From assembly GCA_963989385.1 (NCBI GenBank), contig OZ022506.1, positions 23,499,903 through 23,563,902 on the forward strand: a stretch of 64,000 nt of DNA, given 5' to 3'. Every line of letters begins with the position of its first letter. Positions within the stretch are counted from its first letter, which is position 1. Source of the stretch: Ctena decussata. Lineage: Eukaryota > Mollusca > Bivalvia > Lucinida > Lucinidae. Under the pieces are notes generated by a model. That model was not told the origin of the DNA and did not search any database. It saw only the letters and a list, made by a program, of their open reading frames with translations. A program made the translations under genes and the position numbers. Below, piece by piece: positions 55,446-64,000 of the stretch.

Positions 55446-56114
55446 ATGGTTGGCATACAAACTTCGATACAAATTTACCCACCTGAACTTAAATTGAATA
55501 AAGCTAATACTTCAGATACCGAGGCCCCCTTTTTGGATTTACATCTATCTATTTCTAACGGTTTTGTATCTTCTAAAATTTATGATAAACGTGATGACTT
55601 TGACTTTGATATAGTTAATTTTCCATTTTTGGATGGTGACGTTCCACGTCGTCCCTCTTATGGAGTGTATATTTCTCAACTTATAAGATTTGCTAGAGTG
55701 TGTAGTCATGTAGATGACTTTAATGCTCGTAATAAATGTTTAACTGCTAAACTTCTTCAACAGGGCTATCGGTATCATAAGCTTAGAAAGGCTTTTTCTA
55801 AATTCTATCGCAGACACCATGAATTGGTTTCAAAATTTGATGTCGGATTAAAATTTCTTTTACACCAAGGCCTATCGGAACCAGAATTTTATGGTGACTT
55901 AGTATACAAATTCAAAAAGATTAAGGGTAGGACTGATTTTTCTGATCAATTCCGAAAAATAATAATACGTCACAAACATATTGGCTATAATTTAAATGTT
56001 ATGCGACAGTCTGCATACTTAGTGATTAACCCAATCACGGTTGATAACTTTGCTGCACTCTTTAATTGCACACCGGGGGATCGGTCGTCAGACTCTATGA
56101 TGGCCCCGACCTAA
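55446..56114 (+). pseudogene. Retroelement protein C-terminal fragment (RT C-terminus, Penelope-like or similar)
   Basis: Open for about 222 codons: EAPFLDLHLSISNGFVSSKI, then YDKRDDFDFDIVNFPFLDG, YGVYISQLIRFARVC, LLQQGYRYHKLRKAFSKFYR and FRKIIIRHKHIGYN. This resembles the thumb/C-terminal part of an animal retroelement RT (an L-D-L-x-I strand followed by Y-x-K and a Q-L-I-R-F-A-R-x-C helix). The catalytic RT motifs and any endonuclease are absent, consistent with 5-prime truncation. The class is uncertain. Confidence 0.55.
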
Positions 56115-57016
56115 AGCTATATATTTTAGTTGGTTGGGACCGGAGCCTTTTTGTCTGTTGCTTGGTCCACCGGGGCTCAACTGGTGACCTTCTTTTGCTT
56201 CAGATTTCCAGTGGGGTCGTTTGGCAGGACAGGGATCTCCACCTGTCAGACGGCCCGTTGTATCTGTTGAGTCCTCGTCTTTGCTTCTTCATGGTGTTGA
56301 AATTTGATTTATGTGTTTACCGTGATGATTCATTGACGAGTTAGAGGGTTATCATGCGAACCGAACTACCAACTAAATGTTTTGTACCACTTCAGAAACT
56401 GAGGGTGAGGTTGGGCCTGTAAAATCGATTTAAGCCCCCCAGTAATTCATTACTGACCGTTCCAAGGCGGTAGTTCTGTTGTGGTTCTCTGTTGCCAGTT
56501 TTTGGTGTCAGAGTTTCTGTGATGTTTTACCTTATGTATGTTCTTATTATTTTTGGTTCGGTTTGGGTTGCTGAGTGGCCACCTTTTGGGAACAAGCTGC
56601 TCACTCGGTTGGCCATATGTTCTCTGTATCTTGATTATTTGTCATCTTAGTTGTTTCCAACTATGGTTTGAGGGCTGGATTTGGATTTTGATTGTTTCAG
56701 TTCCTGGTCTTTGCATACTTTTTACTTTTAGAAGTGTCGTTGACGAATTAACAGGTCTTGTCCATATTTAAACGTTTTGGGCTTCGTATCCTTCAAACAA
56801 GGAAGGAAGCCTTGTTTCCAGGCTTCAACTACGGTCGTGTCAACGGCACCATGTTCCCCGGACATAGCTTTAAAAATGTTCCTTTTGAGAAAACTCGCGA
56901 GCCTTAAAGGAATCAACGTCAAAATTACTGGCAAAGTTCAGTGGTTTCTCATTGAGAAATGGGCCAGTTATGTTTATACGTCGGTGACTCTATTGAACTA
57001 TTTCAACTTAGTTTGT
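56115..57016. other. GC-richer non-coding tail, possibly 3-prime UTR of the retroelement
   Basis: Less AT-rich than surroundings, with G/T-rich text (TGGTCCACCGGGGCTCAAC; CCTTTTGGGAACAAGCTGC). It may be the untranslated tail of the element. No ORF with a motif. Confidence 0.35.
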
Positions 57017-57284
57017 GCCGGGCCGCATAGCGCAATCGGTAGGGCACCTGACTCATTAGTCAAAGATCCTGGGTTCGAAACCCGGTCTGGCCACATACTT
57101 TCGCTTCTCCTTCCGCTGATTCAAGAAGGGCAGTTGTCAGTTACGGGCGAAAGTACGTGCACTTGGTACTGGTTAACCGCTTAGGAGGTCTAAGTCTGCC
57201 CAGGAATAGTGTGGTTGGGTTAACTGACCGTCCCGACATGACGATAGCTGTTTACCGTGGACGTTAAGCATCAAATCAATCAAT
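57017..57284 (+). repeat. tRNA-derived SINE family T copy 3
   Basis: GCCGGGCCGCATAGCGCAAT head, box B GGTTCGAAACCC, tail ACGTTAAGCATCAAATCAAT. Perfect 13-bp target duplication CAACTTAGTTTGT on both sides. Confidence 0.9.
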
Positions 57285-57361
57285 CAACTTAGTTTGTTAA
57301 TTTCATTATATACAGTGGCTCTGGCAGGTCGTTTGCATTCCGAATGGGACCTTACGTCATA

Positions 57362-57525
57362 TTAATCCATGATTTCTCGCTTTCTCTTCATAATAGATTG
57401 AATATGGGTTCTTCCATCTCCCATTTGTTTAACAACGGTTCTACTGGTCTTCCCAGACTTCGACAATCTGATGACATTAACACGTTCCTCCAAATTTAAA
57501 AATTCTTTTTTGACATTTTTAAACG
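57362..57525 (-). pseudogene. CENP-B/Tigger-type helix-turn-helix fragment
   Basis: LNLEERVNVIRLSKSGKTSR and then TVVKQMGDGRTHIQSIMKRK fit the N-terminal psq/CENP-B-type DNA-binding domain of pogo/Tigger transposases and jerky-like proteins (L-x-L-E-E-R-V-x-V-I ... G-R-T-x-I-Q-x-I-x-K). The frame ends IMD then TAA, and nothing of the DDE domain follows. A relic. Confidence 0.65.
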
Positions 57526-57764
57526 CAATCCATGAAGTTGTTACATAAAAAAAATAAAATGCAGTGACTGAACTTGTTTCACAGACAGTCAAATGTTTGA
57601 CCAGTTAGCCAATTGTGTGCCCTAGAGGCAGAATTGGAGAGCAATAAATGGTTATTACAACAATTACATAGCAAAAATCATACTTACATTTGCCCCTAAG
57701 CCAATAAACAAGCAAACATGAGGGACACAATGTTTGACTTGTATTTGGAGAGAACAATCCATTT
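57526..57764. other. No gene recognised
   Basis: Plain AT-rich sequence. Confidence 0.35.
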
Positions 57765-58000
57765 GAGCCACGACACGAGAAAACCAACAATGTGGTTGTG
57801 CGCCCAGCGCAGACTCAGATCAGCCTCGGCATCCGCCCAGTCTGATCAGATTCTTCGCTGTCCGCATGGAGGTAGCTTAGACCCTTAGCTACCCTTTGAG
57901 CACTTGACGAAGACTCTGATCAAACTGAGCGGCGGCCCAGGCTGATCTGAGTCTTCGCTGGGCGCACAACCACATTGTTGGTTTTCTCACGTCGCGGCTC
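57765..58000. mobile_element. Fold-back element FB3
   Basis: GAGCCACGACACGAGAAAAC at the left against GTTTTCTCACGTCGCGGCTC at the right; central GATCAGA words as in FB1. Confidence 0.8.
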
Positions 58001-58117
58001 ATTTCAAAATTGCTTTCGGAGTGACCGCTGACCGTAGTTCACAGTGTATAAGAATGTCTGCCATCACAGCTCTTCAGATGTCCGGAGATTTTTTTTATTC
58101 CCCGAAGAAGACGCAAA

Positions 58118-58253
58118 TATGTCATTACCTACTAGTAACTGCATGTTAATTCTTTCAGCATTTTCATCGTTGTTGCTGATTACAGCGTCACTGAACGTCG
58201 GTGGTGGCGTCAACCGTATAAAACCGGCAAAACTGTACATGTGCTCCCCTTGA
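58118..58253 (+). CDS. Tentative short ORF with signal-peptide-like start
   Basis: MSLPTSNCMLILSAFSSLLL continues ITASLNVGGGV and stops after 44 residues. The hydrophobic core followed by small residues would suit a signal peptide on a first exon or a small secreted peptide. No family match and no supported splice donor; could be chance. Confidence 0.2.
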
Positions 58254-59384
58254 ATAGACTGTGTCTGCTGAGCCAGATAGACATCCTGAAGAAAGGCAAG
58301 TTGTGTTAATCACTGGCCTATGTAACGTTTCAACTTGGTAAGACGAGCCCTGTCTCTCTCTATTTAAAGTTCCTGATCAGTGCAAATCTTTTTAGTCTGC
58401 AGCAATATACGTGCTTCAAACAGTGAGTAGCGTCGTCTGTGTGATTTGCTTTTTAAATAACAGACTGCGAATGAACCTACCTGCCACATTTATAATCCAT
58501 TTAAAACTTTTTTCTCTCCTTTTAACATTATTCTTTCTTCCTTTATATCTCTGTTTCTTTGTATTGATGAGAAAAATGCTGGAGATACCCTTGTAAGACA
58601 TTGCAGATACTGGAAAAAATCATATACGCTTGATAAATCCCCTAATTATGAATGCGTTAATTTACTATATTGAACAAGAATGGCATAAACACGTGCATAA
58701 GTTTGTTAATTTATTTATTTAATTATTTATTTATTTATTGTAATGATTATTAAGGAACAGCAGAGATCAAGTTGTTATATAGTTTTATGAGTTACAAAAC
58801 GGCAGACACTTTCTTTGAGCTGATTTAAGGGAAATAATTTGATAATTTAGTACACATAATGGATAGCTCTATTAATACCTTCCAATAACATCATTAATTT
58901 CTGCAAGGTAATAGAAGCAGCTATTAAAGATTAAAACCATTCAAACTCTTAAAGTTAAAGTACAAACAAGAACGTTGTTCAAGTTTGGTGGTCGTCAGGA
59001 CAGTCGTCTAATGATAATCTAAGTAACTTTTGTATTCCAAGCAATTGCATGACTTCTGTTGAAGCTGCATACTATAATGGCCACTGAGTTAGACAGCGAC
59101 ATAGTATCCTTGTTGGTGCGCGTTTCAGAATGTACCAACCTCTTAAAAGACAATGTAAATTACTATTTTGTCTCGTTTCAAGTTTACTATTCAGTCCGTC
59201 CATTTTATTAATCTTTTGATATCATAGGCCTACATGTGTAATCTGTTCAACCAATGTTTTGTATGTCTTGCATGTGGCATCCTTGTGTAGCAGAACTGGA
59301 GAGAGAACAATCAGATGTTCACTGCTAGTTTTCCGGAAACTTCTTAGGTACACTAATATTAACTGACAGAACTTGGTCATTTTT
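58254..59384. other. AT-rich non-coding DNA
   Basis: Includes an ATTT-type microsatellite at 58708-58740. No gene. Confidence 0.45.
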
Positions 59385-60651
59385 AGCTCACCTGAGCCAG
59401 AGGCTCCGGGGGAGCTTATAGTATGGTCAGGCTCCGTCGTCCGTCGTACGTCCGTCCGTCCGTCCGTCGTCCGTCCGTCCGTCCGTCCACAATTTCAAAC
59501 GACTTCTCCTCTGAAACCGCTGTGCCGATTGTAACCAAATTTCATATAGACCCTCCTGGGACCTTAGGAACAAAAAAGTTGTTCAAACGGTCCTGGTCAC
59601 ATGACCAACATGGCCGCCATGCCCATATATGGTAAAAACCTAAAAAAATCTTCTCCAGAATCAGTAGGCCGATGGCCTTGAAACGTGGTATGTAGCATTG
59701 GGTACAGGAGTACTACCAAGATTGTTCAAATTATGACCTTGGGTTGACCTTGACCTTTTTACGGTAAGGTCAAATTTGCTTCCTTGTGCTTTTATATGGC
59801 AAAATGCTAGAACATAAGATATCTTGGGAACTGTTGAAGATTTTGGGCTAATAATTGGTATCTACAGTCATCTTAATGAGTACATGAAGATTTATGAGTA
59901 CAAGAGGTCAAGGTCATTCTTTGACCTTTGACCTAGAACTCTCATATTTTGACAATTCCAAACAATCTCCTCAAAAGCCCCTGAGCCAATTGAAACCAAA
60001 TTTCATATAGAGCCTCCAGGAGTTGAGGGAACAAAAACTTATTCATACGGTCCAGGTCACATGGCCAACATGGCCGCCACGCCCATATATGGTAAAAACC
60101 TTAAAAAATCTTCTTCTCAAGAACCAAGTGACCGATGGCCTTGAAACTTGGTATGTAGCTTTGGGTGCCTGAGTACTGTCAAGATTGTTCAAATTATGAC
60201 CATGGGTTGACCTTGATCTTTTTTACGGCAAGGTCAAATATGGGAAAATGCTAGAACATGAGATTTCATGGAAAGTTTTGAAGAGATATGCCCAAGAATT
60301 GGTATCAACAGTCATCTTAATGAGTACATGAAGATTCATGAGTACAAGAGGTCAAGGTCATTTTTTGACCCAGAACTCTGTCATTTTGACAATATCAAAC
60401 CATCTCCTCAAAAGCCCCTGGGCCAATTTTGAAACCAAATTTCATGTAGAGCCTCCAGGGGGTTAAGGGAATGAAATTTTTTTTAAACGTCCAGGTCACA
60501 TGACCAACATGTCCTCCATGCCCATATATGGTTAAAACCTTTAAAAATCTTTTTCATCAAAACCAATTGACCGATGGCCTTAGAGTAACTTACCCTAGAC
60601 TACTGAGGCTGAATGGACCCAGGTGAGCTACAGGACTAATGGTCCTCTTGT
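59385..60651 (+). mobile_element. H13: Helentron/HINE-like element, family zeta, complete
   Basis: Starts AGCTCACCTGAGCCAGAGGC (GAGCC-AGA-GGCTC hairpin, then GGGGGAGCTTATAG), then CGTCCGTCCGTCCGTCC runs at 59443-59487. About three tandem units of 300-400 bp follow, with AACCAAATTTCATATAGA, ATGACCAACATGGCCGCCAT and TTATGACCTTGGGTTGACCTT. It ends with inverted CAGGTGAGCTA, hairpin AGGACTAATGGTCCT and CTTGT. Complete sister of H6. Confidence 0.8.
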
Positions 60652-60764
60652 TTTTGAATGATATTGTGAACATATGGCTGAATATCCACCATGCCTACAA
60701 CGTCTAATATTTCGTCTGCAATTTCAGTTTTAGAACTGTTACTTTTGGCCTGTTTCTGCTCGTT

Positions 60765-60765
<1 letters not shown>

Positions 60766-60797
<32 letters not shown>
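60766..60797. repeat. Poly-T run, about 32 bases
   Basis: Uninterrupted T-run; on the minus strand a poly-A that could mark the end of a processed insertion, but no body is recognisable. Confidence 0.85.
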
Positions 60798-60799
<2 letters not shown>

Positions 60800-60939
60800 A
60801 CCGCACGAAAAATCACGCGTACGGACACAGCTCATCGACTCGTCCAGATTCGTTTCCGCGTATATCTCAATAGGTTTCCTACACAGCACTTTTTTTCTTT
60901 AATTTCACCCAGCGTTTAGATGAAGCCTTTGTTGGCTTG

Positions 60940-61985
60940 AGCGTTTCTATCTATCTATCTGTCTGAAATCCCTAAATGATCAAAATTTCACCGTTAACTT
61001 TCAGTTGAATTATACATCATAAAGAAGTGCATACCTTATAAACAGCTGGTCAATCTATTTGTCTGGATTCCTTTACTGATCAAATTTCACCGTTAACTTG
61101 CAGTTGCAGTTATACACTGAATTTTCTTTTATGATCAAATTTCACCGTTAACCACCCTAACAAGTTTAGCTTTTGAAAAAGCTTGAGAGGCTATCCCTTA
61201 GCAAATGAATCTATGGGAAGCAAGTGGTAAAGCCGAAAATTGGCAGCAATACAAGTTAATTTTATTGTATTCTTAGATTTGTTGAAGCTGTAGGTAAGTG
61301 GCGAGTTTGACAGCTTTTTCTTTTTGTCTAGCGATTGCTTGTATCAGGTGAGCTTCAGTGACATTAACTTTTGTTATATGACCTGTACTGTTTAGTAATG
61401 TTCCTTCGTAAGTGGACTGTACTCTCTGGTAAGTGCTTGTATTAGGTGAGATGCTTGTATTAGGCGAGATGAAGTGTTCGGGATAAGTTTTTACAGCTCA
61501 TGTCCTAGCAATGTTGGAAGGGACCCTGCAGCTGGGTGCGCCAAACTATGGGAGCAAATACCGGTAAATAGTGGAACCTGTATTTAGCGTCAATCAAGCA
61601 GACCTTGTTATTGATCTGTACTGTTAAGTGATAACTGAACTTTCTGGTAACTGTTTGTATAGGGTGAGATAAAGTGTTTTAAGATATAAGCTATAAAGAT
61701 CATGTATTAGCGATGCTGGCGAGAACCCTATAGCAGGGTGTGCCAAATGTAGAAGTACCGGGAAATAGTGGGACCTGTATTTTACCAAAAGGAAACGGCG
61801 TACAAATTGAGTACGAATTCCTATCTTAATATGATTATCCCCGAGGGGATAACCAATAAAAAGCTGGTCAATCTATTTGTCTGGATTCCTTTACTGATCA
61901 AAATTTCACCGCAAATTTGCAATTGCGGTTATACATACCTAAGAGTTGCATACCTTATATACCTATAAACAACTGTCATGAGTTT
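60940..61985. repeat. Interspersed local duplications
   Basis: GGTCAATCTATTTGTCTGGA occurs at 61048 and 61865, TCAAATTTCACCGTTAAC at 61079 and 61135. A block of about 180 bp (TCTGGTAA ... GGTGAGAT ... GGGTG.GCCAAA ... ACCTGTATTT) occurs at 61420-61585 and 61640-61785. Non-coding. Confidence 0.6.
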
Positions 61986-62574
61986 CCTCATAAGACTTAT
62001 TTACAAACGGGAGTCCAATGTTTTATTGTAAGTATCTAGTTTATGTTATCTATTTATCTATAAACCGTATTACTCCTAATAGTTGCGATCTAATAAACGT
62101 CCCCTCCTTCCATTTCTGATCTTTTTAATTGCCGAATGCATTGCCAACGAATGATTAGATTTATTTAAAGTCGGCAAAGTACATTTATAGGAGCTCTTGA
62201 TGAGCTTTTGAAATCTCCAGGTCCTGCCGTGTAGATCTATATCTGATGAGTAGTAACATTACTACCTCAGTGGTGCTTGTGAAGGCTAAGGTAGTGTTAA
62301 AAATATCTGATGTTGTATGTTTATCTCATCAAAGTCGACAAAATATTTCATGCATTTCACAGCTAGTAATTACAATGTGCATCCACTTTTCTTACTGCAG
62401 TGGATGGAAATACAGTACCACACCCCTAGCCCCTGAGGCTAGGAGTATGGTAGGGTGTCTTTTGTCGTAAAACTAGAGGTAAAGCATGGTAGTATCCCTA
62501 CCTTTCTCCATATATTGCCCAAAATCTGCACCACTTTCCACCATTTAGCATTTGTTACCCCCTATATAGCACTG
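61986..62574. other. No gene recognised
   Basis: AT-rich, without ORF or repeat support. Confidence 0.4.
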
Positions 62575-62760
62575 GCCTATCAGCCTGGGCAGCCGTCCAG
62601 TTTTACCAGACTCTTCGCTAAGCGCTTAAAGAGTAGCAAAGGTTTTAAGCTACCTCAGTGCGGACAGCGAAGACTCTGATCAGACTTGGCAGATGCCCAG
62701 GCTGACCTGAGTCTTTGCGAAGCTCACAACCACATTGTTGGTTTTGTCGTGTCGCGGCTC
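62575..62760. mobile_element. Fold-back element FB4, left arm truncated
   Basis: Right arm complete (GGTTTTGTCGTGTCGCGGCT) with the central GCGAAGACTCTGATCAGACT; the left side starts only at CAGCCTGGGCAGCC. Confidence 0.7.
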
Positions 62761-63240
62761 ATTAAACCCCACGAACCAACGTTTTGAGTTTGGCAGGACA
62801 AATTAACAGGAAACCTGACAGACATTAACATATCAGACGCCTTGTGGAGTCTTTGAAGTTGAGGTTGAAAGAAAAAAGAAAAAGAAAACAACAGGCATGC
62901 AGTTTTCAGGACATCTTATTGAAACTTCATAAAAGTATTTTAGCTGCTGAGACATTAAACCGCTAGTTTTAGCTGTATCAAAGTTTGACGAGCAAACAAC
63001 AGCGTTCTGTAGAATTCTTGGGGGTTTTTCCAGAATTTCTCTTATTTTTATTCTTTTTTTTTCCAGAAAACAAGAAAGTATGATGATGTGCACTTACAGT
63101 TCTTCATAACACAACTGAGATTTTGGAGGATCAAGTGGATGTGGTTTAAGTTCCATAAATGGATCATACAATACGTTCAGGCGTAAAATTTCAAAGTCAC
63201 AAATATTTGTTTAGATGTGAACAATGTGACCAGGCATTCA
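62761..63240. other. No gene recognised
   Basis: Plain non-coding sequence. Confidence 0.4.
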
Positions 63241-63242
63241 CC

Positions 63243-63640
63243 CTTACCAAAAAAACAGGCCTGTGGCAAAGTCTGCGGCAACCCTACAGCAACTTTGCGG
63301 CTGCTCTGCCGCAGACACTGCCGCAAGGTTGCGGCAGTGTATTTTTAACATGCAAATGAAGTTTGCTGCAAGCTTAATGCAAGGTTGCCGCAACTTTGCG
63401 GCAAGATAATTTATGCATATGGGCCACTGGCAATGTTCCGGCATAGGGCATCTCTCCATATTTGGCTTTGGCAAGGTTGCGGCACACCAGTCAGTTCATG
63501 AATATTCATTAAAATCTTCTTGGCAAACATGCGGCAAACTTTGCCGAAACATTGCCACTCCATATATGGAAAATGGTGGTTATGAATATTCATAAAACAT
63601 ATTTTGGCAGACCTATGGCAAGCTTTGTTAGAGCGCTGTC
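63243..63640. repeat. TTGCGGCAA palindromic-word mosaic
   Basis: More than ten degenerate GCCGCAA/TTGCGGC words (TCTGCGGCAACCC, ACTGCCGCAAGGTTGCGGCA, GTTGCCGCAACTTTGCGGCA) spaced 10-40 bp, with TGAATATTCAT palindromes interleaved near 63498, 63581 and 63667. ORFs on both strands are artefacts. Confidence 0.65.
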
Positions 63641-63839
63641 TTACCATATATGGTCAAAAACATTCTATGAATATTCATATAAATATTTTTCAGCAGCTTT
63701 GCAAAAAACAGTTCATAAATATTTATTTGGGGTCAAGGCTTTTTTCATTTTCCTCATTTTATGATTTATATATAGCGGCTATTGTTACGTACCGCTGAGC
63801 CACATGGGGAACGTCGTTAGGAAAATTATAACTGAACTG

Positions 63840-64000
63840 AACAAACATATAACATTCATATATATCTTACATACTATAACATCTTCTTCCTTAATTGACA
63901 TATCTTATATGACAAATTAGATATATATCTATGTATAAGAAATCTAATACAGCATATTAGATATCTTATATAAGATATCAATATATAAGATATCTTAAAT
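63840..64000. repeat. TA-rich palindromic low-complexity sequence
   Basis: Repeated ATATCTTATAT/ATATAAGATAT words run to the window edge; part of a longer low-complexity tract or an element cut by the window. Confidence 0.7.

Noticed and set aside
58411..58601. 61-codon hydrophobic plus-strand ORF, possible membrane peptide
   Set aside because: T-rich sequence gives Phe/Leu runs; an equally long ORF exists on the other strand and no motif is present.
63243..63640. CRISPR-like or regular direct-repeat array
   Set aside because: The repeated word is short, degenerate, palindromic and irregularly spaced, and all other evidence is eukaryotic.

Overview
This window looks like non-coding, repeat-choked nuclear DNA from an animal, most plausibly a bivalve mollusc. 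It is AT-rich, has almost no long open reading frames, and carries tRNA-headed SINEs, a Ty3/gypsy LTR retrotransposon, DNA-transposon relics and many elements built around tandem arrays of about 150 bp. That last style is familiar from bivalves (pearl/CvA-type elements, BIV160-type satellites). The species assignment is inference. No rRNA gene, functional tRNA gene, CRISPR array or bacterial-style operon is visible. Layout: 0-2.4 kb holds two tandem-repeat-bearing elements, one of them inserted in a SINE. 2.4-7.4 kb is AT-rich non-coding DNA with local duplications. 7.4-10.9 kb holds the only convincing host gene (minus strand), encoding a coiled-coil protein of unknown name. Its coding exon is split exactly by a 2.07-kb terminal-inverted-repeat transposon with an 8-bp target duplication. 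11-13 kb is AT-rich and holds no gene I can support. 13.1-19.1 kb holds two more tandem-repeat elements, a fold-back element and a 2.1-kb inverted-repeat element. 19-26.7 kb has SINEs, a 105-bp satellite and a hAT transposase scrap. 27.2-32.8 kb is a nest: a mariner-type element carrying a SINE and another element, itself inside an older element, followed by two related 1.1-kb elements. 33-45 kb mixes SINEs, inverted-repeat elements, mosaics of short palindromic words and a decayed coding minisatellite. 45.85-54.62 kb is a defective Ty3/gypsy retrotransposon on the minus strand with LTRs, protease, reverse transcriptase, RNase H, integrase and a PHD finger. It also carries an extra downstream ORF with a zinc finger and a TatD-type nuclease domain. 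55.4 kb to the end holds a retroelement fragment, a SINE, fold-back elements, a Tigger/CENP-B-type helix-turn-helix scrap, a further 1.3-kb tandem-repeat element and a palindromic-word region. The two strongest items are the TatD-like nuclease ORF inside the LTR retrotransposon and the host exon interrupted by a TIR transposon. The best overall pattern is a clan of thirteen elements in several sequence families that share one architecture: a 5-prime terminal hairpin, a CCGT-type microsatellite, a tandem array of about 150 bp, an inverted copy of the 5-prime arm, then a second hairpin and a CTTGT-type end. They insert into T-rich targets. This matches what is known of non-autonomous Helentron/HINE (pearl, DINE-1) elements. 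Nested insertions in this window give exact boundaries for several of them.
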